This document shows, in pieces, positions 27,125 to 35,196 of a stretch of DNA of 64,000 bases. The notes below the pieces were generated by a model that was not told where the DNA came from, did not search any database, and saw only the letters and a list, made by a program, of their open reading frames with translations. The DNA is from an uncultured Spirochaetaceae bacterium. GTDB taxonomy: Bacteria; Spirochaetota; Spirochaetia; Sphaerochaetales; Sphaerochaetaceae. Location of the stretch: contig CALXKZ010000053.1 of the NCBI GenBank assembly GCA_944389065.1, forward strand, positions 1 through 64,000. Direction: 5' to 3'. Position 1 is the stretch's first letter. Each line of letters begins with the position of its first letter. Position numbers and translations under genes: made by a program.

Positions 27125-27625
27125 ATGGATATCGCGATAGTATGCTTCAGCCTTACAGGCCATACACTTGAAATGGCGGGAGAGATAGCCGCGGGCATCA
27201 GAGAATCAGGGGCGGGAGCGAGAATCTACAATATACATTCCGAGCAGGCGGACAAGGATTATCTTGAATCTGCTTCAGGTCTGATCATAGGCTCCCCTAC
27301 CTATCTTGCAGCCAGTGTGTGGCAGATCCGGAAATGGCTTGAAGAGGACTCCCTTAAAATCAATCTTTCAGGAAAGCTTGGAGGAGCTTTCGCTACTGCT
27401 CACTATGCACAAGGCGGACAGGATACAGCAATCATGGACATGCTTGGGCAGTTGCTTGTCAAAGGTATGCTCATTTACTCCGGCGGCGGAAGCTATGGCC
27501 TCCCGATAATCCATCATGGGCCTGTTGCCCTGGACAAGGAAGGAAACCACTATGAGGAAAGCCGTGAGATGTTCAGGATCTATGGCAGACGCTTTGCCTC
27601 CAAAGCGCTGGAGCTTTTCGGCTGA
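27125..27625 (+). CDS. Flavodoxin/WrbA-like FMN protein
   Basis: 166-residue flavodoxin-fold protein. The FMN phosphate loop is 'CFSLTGHTLEMA' (residues 6-17), then 'LIIGSPTYLAASVWQIRKWLEE' and 'GGAFATAHYAQGGQDTAIMDM', as in WrbA/NAD(P)H quinone reductase relatives. ATG 27125 is chosen because GAGGGG lies 5 bases upstream, just over the iclR stop. It is likely cytoplasmic electron transfer or quinone reduction. Its link to uronate metabolism is positional only. Its 3' end overlaps the convergent GNAT gene by 46 bases. Confidence 0.85.
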   Translation: MDIAIVCFSLTGHTLEMAGEIAAGIRESGAGARIYNIHSEQADKDYLESASGLIIGSPTYLAASVWQIRKWLEEDSLKINLSGKLGGAFATAHYAQGGQDTAIMDMLGQLLVKGMLIYSGGGSYGLPIIHHGPVALDKEGNHYEESREMFRIYGRRFASKALELFG

Positions 27626-28101
27626 ATTCCCCTTTTCATGAATATTGTTTTCCCGATAGGGCTGTCATTATAGCATTCAGTCTCTGTGAAACCGAATGTA
27701 TGGTAAAGGCTGACAGCGTCTTCAAGTTCCGGAAGCGTATCAAGATAGATCTCCTCATATCCTATCTCTGCGGCATCGGAAAGGATTCTCTCTACAAGCA
27801 TGGTTGCTATATGAAACCCTCTGTATTCAGGCCTTACATACAGTCTCTTCATCTCGCATGCCCTTCCTTCAAGTCTGTGAAGCGCTATGCATCCGGCTAC
27901 CCTGCCATCAAACAGCGCAAGATACAATCTTCCATCAGGCATGGCATATTTCAGAGAAGGATTCACCGCTTCATCATCATACTTCTGCAGTTCAAGATAG
28001 ATCCTGAACTCATAGTTTATTGAAAGAAGCATATCTGTATACTCGGAGAGAAGCGCTCTTATATCATCAGGTCTGTCATAGGCAGGAATGATCTCAATCA
28101 T
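27580..28101 (-). CDS. GNAT-family N-acetyltransferase
   Basis: 173 residues starting MIEIIPAYDRPDDIRALLSEY at ATG 28101; a longer upstream frame has no coding character. Acetyl-CoA-binding motif A is 'MKRLYVRPEYRGFHIATMLVERIL' (R-G-x-x-x-A form, about residues 103-126). 'LDTLPELEDAVSLYHTFGFTE' is motif B. The C terminus overlaps the flavodoxin gene tail to tail. Substrate unknown. Confidence 0.82.
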   Translation of the reverse strand: MIEIIPAYDRPDDIRALLSEYTDMLLSINYEFRIYLELQKYDDEAVNPSLKYAMPDGRLYLALFDGRVAGCIALHRLEGRACEMKRLYVRPEYRGFHIATMLVERILSDAAEIGYEEIYLDTLPELEDAVSLYHTFGFTETECYNDSPIGKTIFMKRGIQPKSSSALEAKRLP

Positions 28102-28164
28102 GAATAGAATATAATCAGAATGAACATGTTGAGAAAAGCGTGCACTGATGCTATTTTCCATACC

Positions 28165-28686
28165 ATGATACGTAAAGCAGTAATCGATGATATCCCGGCA
28201 ATAGCAGGAATATATGACGCAATACACACAGAAGAAGAGCATGGAAATTCGACAATAGGCTGGATCCGGGGAATCTATCCTACTAAGAAGACTGCAGAGA
28301 CTGCCCTGGAAAATGGGGAGCTCTTTACTGAGGAAGATGATTATGGAAGGATTGTAGGTGCTGCGATAATCAATCAGAAGCAGGTTGATGTATACAGCTC
28401 CGGCAAATGGAAGCATCCTGCACCGGATGATGAAGTGATGGTCCTTCATACTCTTGTGATATCTCCAGATCAATCTGGTAAAGGCTACGGGCGGGCCTTT
28501 GTGGAATTCTATGAGCACTATGCTCTGGAGAACAAGTGCCACTATCTGAGGATGGACACTAATGCAAGGAACGCTACAGCAAGGAGCATGTACAGAAAGC
28601 TTGGATACAATGAGATAGGAATAGTACCAACTGTATTCAACGGAATCGAAGGAGTACAGCTGGTACTGCTTGAAAAGAAGATATAA
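28165..28686 (+). CDS. GNAT-family N-acetyltransferase
   Basis: 173 residues starting MIRKAVIDDIPAIAGIYDAI. Motif A is 'VLHTLVISPDQSGKGYGRAFVEFY' (Q-x-x-G-x-G form, about residues 91-114), followed by 'LRMDTNARNATARSMYRKLGYNEIG'. ATG 28165 fits the usual start of the family, though no clear ribosome-binding site is seen; 15 extra upstream residues are also open. It diverges from the other GNAT gene with 63 bases between starts. Substrate unknown. Confidence 0.83.
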   Translation: MIRKAVIDDIPAIAGIYDAIHTEEEHGNSTIGWIRGIYPTKKTAETALENGELFTEEDDYGRIVGAAIINQKQVDVYSSGKWKHPAPDDEVMVLHTLVISPDQSGKGYGRAFVEFYEHYALENKCHYLRMDTNARNATARSMYRKLGYNEIGIVPTVFNGIEGVQLVLLEKKI

Positions 28687-28691
28687 GGCTA

Positions 28692-29327
28692 TCAGCCTAT
28701 AAGCTCAAGATCATTTCCACGCGCTCCGCATCTCGGACATACCGGCTCCTCTCCTTCCGGCACTTCGAACTCAGCTCCGCACAGAAGGCATCTGTATTTC
28801 CTCACATCTGATCCCTTCCTGGCATACCCTCCATCATTGCATTCAAGGGATGAAAGAAGACCAGAAGCCGCATCGGATGGGAAACCATCCCCTGGAGGAT
28901 CATCAATAAGATCCTGCAGAAGATTCATTGAGTTACCGCTCTGAGGAAGCATATATCCGGCTTCCCGCAGTATATCCTCCGCAGAAAGCCTTGAAGATCT
29001 CGCGACAGCCTTCATAAGTCTCTTCAGACCAGGCAAGTCCGTACTATCTGCAATCTGAAGCGCAGCCTTCTCCTCTTTCGCTTTATTCTCAGCAATCATA
29101 TTCATCGAGGCGATGACAGCATCTTCCTTCTTCTGCTGCGGGGGATACTCCACAATCACCATGCTTATAGCACCGCTCGGACAAGCATCGGCACACACTC
29201 CGCATCCGATGCACTTACCCGTATCGATTATGCTGTTCTCTGTATCAGTTGCGCCATTCGGACATACATAGAGACAAAGGCAGTCCTTTGTGCACAATCT
29301 CAGATTTCTTACTGCGACTCTCTTCAT
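28692..29327 (-). CDS. 2x[4Fe-4S] ferredoxin with C-terminal rubredoxin-like domain
   Basis: 211 residues. Two Cys clusters 'CTKDCLCLYVCPNG' and 'CIGCGVCADACPSGA' (about residues 12-55) form a ferredoxin-type domain. A helical linker follows, and the C terminus is a rubredoxin-like knuckle pair 'YRCLLCGAEFEVPEGEEPVCPRCGA'. GGAGG 5 bases before ATG 29327 sets the start. It follows the rubredoxin/rubrerythrin-like gene by 10 bases, so the two form an operon for peroxide or oxygen reduction, with this protein the probable electron donor. Cytoplasmic. Confidence 0.85.
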   Translation of the reverse strand: MKRVAVRNLRLCTKDCLCLYVCPNGATDTENSIIDTGKCIGCGVCADACPSGAISMVIVEYPPQQKKEDAVIASMNMIAENKAKEEKAALQIADSTDLPGLKRLMKAVARSSRLSAEDILREAGYMLPQSGNSMNLLQDLIDDPPGDGFPSDAASGLLSSLECNDGGYARKGSDVRKYRCLLCGAEFEVPEGEEPVCPRCGARGNDLELIG

Positions 29328-29337
29328 ACCGGCCTCC

Positions 29338-29967
29338 TCACACGACCTTCTCAAACTTCCAGTCAGGGACCTTGCATACAGGGCATATCGAAGGAGGGTT
29401 ATCTCCTATATATACAAAACCGCATATGCTGCATACCCATACTTCTGTATTCTGGAGGAACGCTTCTCCCTCGCTTGCATATCTGTCAAGAAGAGCCTGG
29501 ACGATTCTCTCAACCTTCTCCCCCCAAGTGCATGCCCGCAGAGCTCCCCTATCTCCTTTTCCGGAAGCAGCAGCTTTTGCCTGCGGATATGATTTATCGA
29601 TATTCTCCTCCGTGATTGATCTGAGCATATTGATATCAGCATCGGAAATGTAAGGGACAGCAGCTGCGAAATACTCCGATATCCTCCTGAAAAGCTCCGG
29701 CTCCTTATCCATGTACTGCTTCTCCGCCCCTCTTGCCAGATTCGAGAACAGAGCCGCAAATACCCCAGGGGAGAGCTTCAGCATATCAGTATCGACAGAG
29801 ACAGCCCCTGCAGCTATCTCTTTCCTCTCTTCAGATTCCTCTGGCGCAAACATGCTCTTTGGCGCTTTGCACATAGGACACGTCCAGCTATCCGGAAGTT
29901 CTGCAAACGGAACTCCCTCTGCCTCTTCATCATAGACATACCCACAGACCTGACAAACATACTTCAT
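29338..29967 (-). CDS. Rubredoxin-rubrerythrin-like protein with two rubredoxin knuckles
   Basis: 209 residues in three parts: an N-terminal rubredoxin ([15 protein letters not shown]... [13 protein letters not shown], residues 4-43), a helical middle resembling rubrerythrin ([29 protein letters not shown], about 70-165), and a C-terminal rubredoxin-like domain ([29 protein letters not shown]). The middle has Glu residues but not the full ExxH set of a classical di-iron rubrerythrin, so activity is uncertain. Likely electron transfer in oxidative-stress defence in an anaerobe. AAGGAGGG precedes the ATG, and a Fur/PerR-type palindrome lies 33 bases upstream. Confidence 0.82.
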   Translation of the reverse strand: MKYVCQVCGYVYDEEAEGVPFAELPDSWTCPMCKAPKSMFAPEESEERKEIAAGAVSVDTDMLKLSPGVFAALFSNLARGAEKQYMDKEPELFRRISEYFAAAVPYISDADINMLRSITEENIDKSYPQAKAAASGKGDRGALRACTWGEKVERIVQALLDRYASEGEAFLQNTEVWVCSICGFVYIGDNPPSICPVCKVPDWKFEKVV

Positions 29968-29999
29968 AGATCCCTCCTTGATGGGCTATGCATCCATTA

Positions 30000-30045
30000 T
30001 TGATAATTATTATCAATAGATTATCAGTCTTGAATTATATGTCAA
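30000..30045 (-). promoter_or_regulatory. Fur/PerR-type box and promoter of the rubredoxin operon
   Basis: TTGATAATTATTATCAA (30000-30016) is a perfect 8-1-8 palindrome close to the PerR consensus TTATAAT-N-ATTATAA and to half of a Fur box. It lies between the rubredoxin gene start (29967) and, further upstream on the minus strand, a TTGACA (30045-30040) and GATAAT (30025-30020). The site would overlap or follow the transcription start, fitting repression relieved by peroxide or iron lack. No fur/perR gene is in the window. Confidence 0.7.
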
Positions 30046-30061
30046 GAAAAATATGGAATCT

Positions 30062-30754
30062 CTATTCCTTCCATATCCACCAGATCGGTTTATCGCCGCG
30101 TACAAGACCAAGCTTATTCTGAAGATTTATGCTTGCTTTGTTGCTGAAGAAGACATGGCAGTATGGAATCCTTCCTTCGGACAGGGCCCAGTTTATATCA
30201 TATTTCTCCAGAAGCTCTCCATAGCCATGCTTCCTGTATTCATCGAATATCTGAAGCATTCCCATGCTGCCTTCGCTATGGAAGCCAACGAATCCCGCAA
30301 GCTTATCACCGATGAACAGCCCGGCTATCCTGCCATCTGCAAGAAGCTGCCTTATGCTGTCCTCGCTATCGATTGCATATACGCTGGTTATCGTTTCAAG
30401 ATAATCGGAACTTAATATGCGTATATCATTATCCTCAATCTGGAAGGGCCCTCCCCACCAGGAATAGCTATAACATCCCTCCTTGTTCTCATATCCATAA
30501 TGCTCCATCAGATAATTCCGGAGCCCCTCTTCATGGACACAAATCAAAGAGCAGGATGTATCAATATAAGGAAGGATCTCATGCCAATCAGTGAATGAAG
30601 CTACAGACATGAAATCCTTATCGGGTCTGACGATGATCCCTTCCTTCCCTGCATAATCGATATGGCAAGCATCCTGTCCCAGCAATGAAATCATATCAAC
30701 ATATGAGAATCTATCTATGCTATACAGAATGCTTCTCGCCTCTTCATTCGTCAT
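30062..30754 (-). CDS. GNAT-like acetyltransferase
   Basis: 230 residues. The N-terminal half (about 1-110) is not a standard domain I recognise. The C-terminal half has GNAT motif A-like 'GFVGFHSEGSMGMLQIFDEYRKHGYGELLEKYDI' (R-K-x-G-Y-G form, about residues 150-185) and motif B 'YCHVFFSNKASINLQNKLGL'. This fits two-part GNATs related to the FR47 type. The gene stands alone on the minus strand, downstream end next to the rubredoxin promoter. Substrate unknown. Confidence 0.75.
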   Translation of the reverse strand: MTNEEARSILYSIDRFSYVDMISLLGQDACHIDYAGKEGIIVRPDKDFMSVASFTDWHEILPYIDTSCSLICVHEEGLRNYLMEHYGYENKEGCYSYSWWGGPFQIEDNDIRILSSDYLETITSVYAIDSEDSIRQLLADGRIAGLFIGDKLAGFVGFHSEGSMGMLQIFDEYRKHGYGELLEKYDINWALSEGRIPYCHVFFSNKASINLQNKLGLVRGDKPIWWIWKE

Positions 30755-31125
30755 GGAAATGAATATAGCAGAGAAAGACTAAATTGATAACAATACATGC
30801 ATCGCTGCGGACTGGTTTTATTCCTCCCTCCGCCTCCGCCATGCCTCGATGCGCCCTCTTACAATAGAGCTCAAGCAGAATATGAAGTCGCTTTCAACGA
30901 AGAAAAACGTAAAGTATAAGCATATAGCAGGGATAAAGAGATCCATACGCGTGTTCAGCATGGATCAGGTCACTCTGGAGCTGAATATGTCAATGCGAAG
31001 CTCGTGAAGAAGCCATCGGGATATATCTGATGCTGACATGCTATATCCCGAAGCATGAGGATAGCAAGAATGCGGAGATGAAGCCGTAAGCTCCATCTTC
31101 AAGCGTTAACGAAGGATGGATTGGT
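30755..31125. other. 371-base gap with a possible decayed coding remnant
   Basis: No intact gene is seen. On the plus strand one frame stays open for about 65 codons (about 30797-31005) reading ADWFYSSLRLRHASMRPL then KKNVKYKHIAGIKRSIRV. A second frame nearby reads YLMLTCYIPKHEDSKNAEM up to TAA at about 31090. The base composition looks coding-like but frames are broken and I cannot name a family. It may be a worn-out gene or mobile-element fragment. Confidence 0.35.
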
Positions 31126-31608
31126 TCACGGTTCTACCCTTTCGATATCCACACCTAGAAATGCAGCTATCGAATCGGCTGCTGTCTGATGATCTTCCCA
31201 CTCCGTCATACCGGATACAGTAATCGTTCCAACAGGAAGACCTGACTTAAGAAGTATAGGAAAGGATCCTCCGGAAAGGGCATAATCATGCCAGTCCATT
31301 CCGCGGCCTTCAAGGGTTTTCCCGGTCTTCCTGTACTCAAGAGCTGTACGAAGGGAGCTTCTCCAGAAACGGGACGCCAGATTGCGCTTACGCCTTACCC
31401 ACTCCATATTGTCTGTATTGGCGTTGATTGATTCCATGTAAATGGTCAATCCGTTCACATTCACTTCGACAATACCGCACCTGCCCATGGCCTTTATACG
31501 GGAAACGGCGTCTTTGCCGATAGTCTGGAGATCATCCTCAGACACACTGCCGAACCGGAGGATCTCCTCCTGTCCGGCAATGATTGCCATTGCTCTGTCG
31601 ATATCCAT
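31126..31608 (-). CDS. UPF0303 / heme-degrading-domain-like protein
   Basis: 160 residues from ATG 31608, which follows the symporter stop as TGATATG, so translation is coupled. The sequence 'GIVEVNVNGLTIYMESINANTDNMEWVRRKRNLASRFWRSS' and the closing 'GLPVGTITVSGMTEWEDHQTAADSIAAFL' match the UPF0303 (DUF336-related, GlcG/HbpS-like) family. Its biochemical role is not established; members bind small ligands or heme. Pairing with a PutP-type symporter may hint at handling of the imported solute. Confidence 0.8.
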   Translation of the reverse strand: MDIDRAMAIIAGQEEILRFGSVSEDDLQTIGKDAVSRIKAMGRCGIVEVNVNGLTIYMESINANTDNMEWVRRKRNLASRFWRSSLRTALEYRKTGKTLEGRGMDWHDYALSGGSFPILLKSGLPVGTITVSGMTEWEDHQTAADSIAAFLGVDIERVEP

Positions 31609-31609
31609 A

Positions 31610-33172
31610 TCAGCACTCGAAGGTCTTCGCAAGCTCGAACTCATCAAGGATATCCTTGCCTGGAGCCTTTGTCAGAAGCGATACAACGACAATGAATATG
31701 CAGGAAACTATGAATGCTGGAAGAAGCTCATAGATACCGAACATACCGCCAAGTGGCTTAACAAGGTAATTCCAGATGAATACCATTGCTCCCCCTGAAA
31801 GCATACCGGCAATGGCCCCGGCCCTTGTCGTTCTCTTCCAGAAAAGAGAGAAGAGCATCAATGGCCCGAATGTTGCTCCGAACCCTGCCCATGCAAAGCT
31901 GACTATCGTGAATATGATGCTGTTCTCATCAAGAGCGATAAGAGCTCCGATAAGCGCAATCACGATCAGAGTCACACGGGATACAACCATCACCTGCTTA
32001 TCATTGGCCTTTGTATGGAATACTCCCTGAAAGAGGTTCTTGGAGAACGCGGATGCTGCGATAAGAAGATAAGAATCGGAAGAACTGATTGTCGCTGCAA
32101 GGATTCCTGCCATGATAAGGCCTGCAAAGAGAGGATGCATAAGCATGCTTGCAAGATATGAGAAGATATTCTCTGCCGATGATTTTGTAACGAACGCTGT
32201 CGGTGCGAATGCTCTTCCGACAAGACCGATTGTCACTGCGGCAAGAAGCGAGATCAGAACCCAGACTGTAGCAACACGGCGGCTCTTCGTAAGCTCATCA
32301 GATTTTCTGATTGCCATGAATCTCAGGAGGACCTGCGGCATGCCGAAGTATCCAAGTCCCCATGCAAGCATGGAAGCGACGGAAAGAAGAGGATACGGGA
32401 GAGCTTCATTGAAAACAGGAGCTCCATTCTCAATAAGCTGCACCCCTGCCTCATCTACAGCCGGAGATGCAATATTGAAGAATTCAAGGAAGCCCGGGAT
32501 ATTCTTTATGTTCTCAATAACCTGTCCCAGTCCTCCAGCAGCTATTGTGCCCGATACAAGCACCACGATAAGCGCGAATACCATGATTATAGCCTGCATG
32601 AAATCGCTTGTGCTTTCGGCAAGGAAGCCTCCAAGGAAAGTATATATAACGACAAATGCAACTCCGCAGAGCATCATCGGAATGTAGGGCGCTCCGAATA
32701 TTGAGGAGAAGAGCTTACCGCATGTTACGAAGCAGCTGGCGGCATACACGCAGAAGAAAATGAGGATGAAAAGCGATGATATCGTGAGTATCACCTTCTT
32801 TGTCTCATGGAATCTGTTGCTGAAGAACTCAGGAAGCGTAATCGAATTGCCTGCTACATGAGAGTAGCGGCGGAGCCTCTTGGCTACAAGCAGCCAGTTG
32901 ATATATGTTCCGATTGCAAGGCCGATGGCCGTCCAGAAAGCATCTGCAAGTCCGCACCAGTACGCAAGTCCGGGAAGCCCCATGAGAAGCCATCCTGACA
33001 TATCAGAAGCCTCTGCGCTGAATGCTGCGACCCACGGTCCCAGGGATCTCCCACCAAGATAGTAATTATCGCTATTCTGGTTTGCACGTTTTGCAAAATA
33101 GACGCCTATGCCGATGACCACGCACATATACAGGACCATCGAAATAAGCATCTGAGCTGATGAAGTGCTCAT
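31610..33172 (-). CDS. putP: Sodium:solute symporter, PutP (proline) type
   Basis: 520-residue SSS-family carrier with 12-13 predicted membrane helices. 'NYYLGGRSLGPWVAAFSAEASDMSGWLLMGLPG' (about residues 36-68) is the PutP sodium/proline region. 'VTIGLVGRAF' and 'GILAATISSSDSYLLIAASAFSKNL' (about 340-375) carry the sodium-site serines. It is likely a Na+/proline symporter; other SSS substrates are possible. The start ATG follows AAGGGGTGACG. It heads a two-gene operon with the UPF0303 gene. Confidence 0.9.
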   Translation of the reverse strand: MSTSSAQMLISMVLYMCVVIGIGVYFAKRANQNSDNYYLGGRSLGPWVAAFSAEASDMSGWLLMGLPGLAYWCGLADAFWTAIGLAIGTYINWLLVAKRLRRYSHVAGNSITLPEFFSNRFHETKKVILTISSLFILIFFCVYAASCFVTCGKLFSSIFGAPYIPMMLCGVAFVVIYTFLGGFLAESTSDFMQAIIMVFALIVVLVSGTIAAGGLGQVIENIKNIPGFLEFFNIASPAVDEAGVQLIENGAPVFNEALPYPLLSVASMLAWGLGYFGMPQVLLRFMAIRKSDELTKSRRVATVWVLISLLAAVTIGLVGRAFAPTAFVTKSSAENIFSYLASMLMHPLFAGLIMAGILAATISSSDSYLLIAASAFSKNLFQGVFHTKANDKQVMVVSRVTLIVIALIGALIALDENSIIFTIVSFAWAGFGATFGPLMLFSLFWKRTTRAGAIAGMLSGGAMVFIWNYLVKPLGGMFGIYELLPAFIVSCIFIVVVSLLTKAPGKDILDEFELAKTFEC

Positions 33173-33205
33173 AATTTCGTCACCCCTTGATAGTTATTTT
33201 CTGTT

Positions 33206-33234
33206 ACTATACGAAAATACATTGATGAATACAA
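33206..33234 (-). promoter_or_regulatory. Sigma-70 type promoter of the putP operon
   Basis: On the minus strand, -35 TTGTAT (33234-33229), 17-base spacer and -10 TATAGT (33211-33206) lie 34 bases before the putP start codon. Good spacing, moderate -35. Confidence 0.55.
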
Positions 33235-33285
33235 TAAGATTGATTCCTTTGGAACAGAAACCGGTGATTATTTTGGCATCATTCC

Positions 33286-33951
33286 GTCAACAAGGAACCC
33301 GGGAAGCCCTGGAACAGCCCTAAGATAAGATGCAGCCATGCCGGCTATATGCTGTACGCCTTCGGGCCTGAGATGCGTATCATCGGAACATCCATTTGGA
33401 AAACAAGGATATAAACCGGGTCCGAAGTTCATAAAGAACCGCTTTGAGCCCCCATCCTCCTCCCTCTACAGCCAGATCATCGTAGGAATAGTCAGATCTA
33501 TGCATGGACATCCTGCTTGGTGGGCAGCGGCCTTCATAGCAGCAGGATAATCTCCATGAGTATCGATAATAAGACCATCTTTGAAACGACGACGGGCAAT
33601 CGATGTCAGGAAAATGGCAAAAGCACCCTTTTCTCTAAGGCAATCAGCCATGTATACAAGATTGGCAATATACTGTGTCCAAGGCGCAGAATACCGGGAA
33701 GGATCGCTTTCTTTGCTGTCATTATGGCCGAACTGGATTAGAACCGCATCTCCTGCAGAAATATCCTCCAAAACAGCCTTGAACAGCCCTTTTGATATCA
33801 TATCCTTTGTTGCAAGGCCGTTTACGGCTCTATTCTCGAGGATCCACCCATCAGAAAGATAATCAGCAAGGTATTCTCCCCACCCGGTCTCAGGTCTTGC
33901 ATCAGCCGTTTTCTTCGCACATGTAGAATCGCCAAGAAGAAAAAGCCTCAT
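33286..33951 (-). pseudogene. Rhamnogalacturonan acetylesterase (SGNH hydrolase) interrupted by TAG
   Basis: An SGNH/GDSL esterase of the rhamnogalacturonan acetylesterase type. It starts MRLFLLGDSTCAKK (catalytic Ser in 'GDST', residue 9), with oxyanion Gly in 'RAVNG' and Asn in 'FGHNDS'. After residue 161 (TIPTMIWL) an in-frame TAG (33468-33466) occurs. The same frame continues REEDGGSKRFFMNFGP and includes the catalytic block 'DDTHLRPEG' (Asp and His), ending at TGA 33286. Without read-through the product lacks two catalytic residues and should be inactive. The restored length (221 residues) is close to normal. It would remove acetyl groups from pectin fragments. It lies after the kdgK terminator, with no intact copy in the window. 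Confidence 0.85.
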
Positions 33952-33977
33952 ACAGCCTCCTTTGCTTCTGGTCTGTT

Positions 33978-34003
33978 AAAAACAGGCTCCGGAATGGAGC
34001 CTG
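33978..34003 (-). terminator. Rho-independent terminator of kdgK
   Basis: On the minus strand the stem CAGGCTCC / GGAGCCTG (arms 34003-33996 and 33990-33983, 5-base loop) is followed by TTTTTA, 22 bases after the kdgK stop. Classic intrinsic terminator; it separates kdgK from the esterase gene. Confidence 0.85.
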
Positions 34004-34024
34004 CTGTAATCCGATAATCTGAAA

Positions 34025-35056
34025 TCAGCGCTGTACGCGTCCCGATCCATCGCCCTCACAGAGAGCCTTGACCTCAGAAAGCCTTGAGAGGTTGAAGTCT
34101 CCGCTGATTGAGTGCTTGAGGCAGGATGCTGCAACAGCGAAATTGATGCAGTACTGCTCATCCTCGAAGTGAGAGAGAGCATAAATGATTCCAGCTGCAA
34201 AGCTGTCTCCTCCTCCGACTCTGTCAACGATATCTGTAATCTCATAATGGCGGGAAAGATAGAAGCCTGTCTTTCCAGAAAGGGCAGCAGACCAGCCATT
34301 GTGATCCGCGCTCTTTGATTCACGGAGAGTGATGGCAACAACAGATACATTCGGGAACTGGGCCTTTACCTTTGCTGCAAGCTCCTCATATACCTTTGTA
34401 TCAAGCTTGCCGGATGTCACATCGCTGTCAGCCTCGATTCCAAGACACTTCTGGATATCCTCTTCATTTGCGATGACAACATCTGCATATTTTACAAGCT
34501 CTCTCATTACATCTGGTGCTTTCTTGCCATAATTCCAGAGCTTCTTTCTGTAGTTAAGATCGATTGATACTGTAGCTCCAGCCTTCTTTGCAGCCTTCAT
34601 TGCCTCAAGAGCACAATCTGCAGCTCCCTGGCTTACTGCCGGTGTGATACCTGTTGTATGGAACCAGTTTGCTCCCTTCATGATCGCATCGAAATCAAAA
34701 TCCGCAGGGACAGCATTTGCAATTGCAGAATTATCTCTATCATAGACAACAAGAGATGGTCTCTGATTAGCTCCTGTCTCAAGGAAATAGATTCCAAGTC
34801 TTCCACCCTTCACCTTCTTGATGGCGGAAGTGTCTACACCATACTTAAGAAGTTCTCTCTCTGCTGCCTCGCCTACTGCATTCTCCGGGAGAGCTGTCAC
34901 AAATGCAGCATCCTCACCGAATATGGAAAGGGAAACAGCGACATTGGCCTCTCCGCCACCGAATGTTGCTTCCAGAGAAGGAGTCTGGAAAAGGCGATAA
35001 AGCTCCTGGCTTCTGAGGCGAAGCATGATTTCGCCGAAAGTTACATATCTCGACAT
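34025..35056 (-). CDS. kdgK: 2-Keto-3-deoxygluconate kinase
   Basis: 343-residue PfkB/ribokinase-fold kinase that phosphorylates KDG to KDPG. N-terminal 'TFGEIMLRLRS' and 'FGGGEANVAVSLS' (residues 6-45) are substrate-site signatures of KdgK. The anion-hole and catalytic base motif 'DRVGGGDSFAAGIIYALS' (about 270-287) is intact. The minus-strand promoter overlaps a KdgR-like palindrome. It diverges from kdgA, the next enzyme, completing the route from UxaA's product. Own terminator follows. Confidence 0.94.
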   Translation of the reverse strand: MSRYVTFGEIMLRLRSQELYRLFQTPSLEATFGGGEANVAVSLSIFGEDAAFVTALPENAVGEAAERELLKYGVDTSAIKKVKGGRLGIYFLETGANQRPSLVVYDRDNSAIANAVPADFDFDAIMKGANWFHTTGITPAVSQGAADCALEAMKAAKKAGATVSIDLNYRKKLWNYGKKAPDVMRELVKYADVVIANEEDIQKCLGIEADSDVTSGKLDTKVYEELAAKVKAQFPNVSVVAITLRESKSADHNGWSAALSGKTGFYLSRHYEITDIVDRVGGGDSFAAGIIYALSHFEDEQYCINFAVAASCLKHSISGDFNLSRLSEVKALCEGDGSGRVQR

Positions 35057-35098
35057 TCAAAACCTCCAAAACTGCTTTATAATCAAATTGATACTTGT

Positions 35099-35126
35099 AT
35101 TGTACATCGAAGTGCATTATTGTCAA
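35099..35126 (-). promoter_or_regulatory. kdgK promoter
   Basis: -35 TTGACA (35126-35121), 16-base spacer and -10 TACAAT (35104-35099) precede kdgK on the minus strand. The -35 shares its first two bases with the palindrome at 35125-35143, so a bound repressor would block it. Confidence 0.7.
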
Positions 35127-35143
35127 TGGAACATTGTTCCATT
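35125..35143. promoter_or_regulatory. KdgR/IclR-type operator between kdgK and kdgA
   Basis: AATGGAACATTGTTCCATT is a perfect 9-1-9 palindrome. It matches the enterobacterial KdgR (IclR family) site AATGAAACA-N-TGTTTCATT at all but one base per arm. It sits in the 140-base divergent gap and touches the kdgK -35; on the other side a TATGAT -10 candidate for kdgA lies about 11 bases away (35155-35160). The IclR gene at 26355 is the likely binder. Confidence 0.8.
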
Positions 35144-35196
35144 TTTGAATATCATATGATAGGATAAGCATTAAGAAAGAAAGGAGAGTATTTCTT

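Noticed and set aside
379..33951. Reassignment of TAG to an amino acid
   Set aside because: TAG also ends genes where the family should end (1686-1688, 27582-27580), one of the other interruptions is TAA, and a frameshift is also present; decay or sequence error is simpler.
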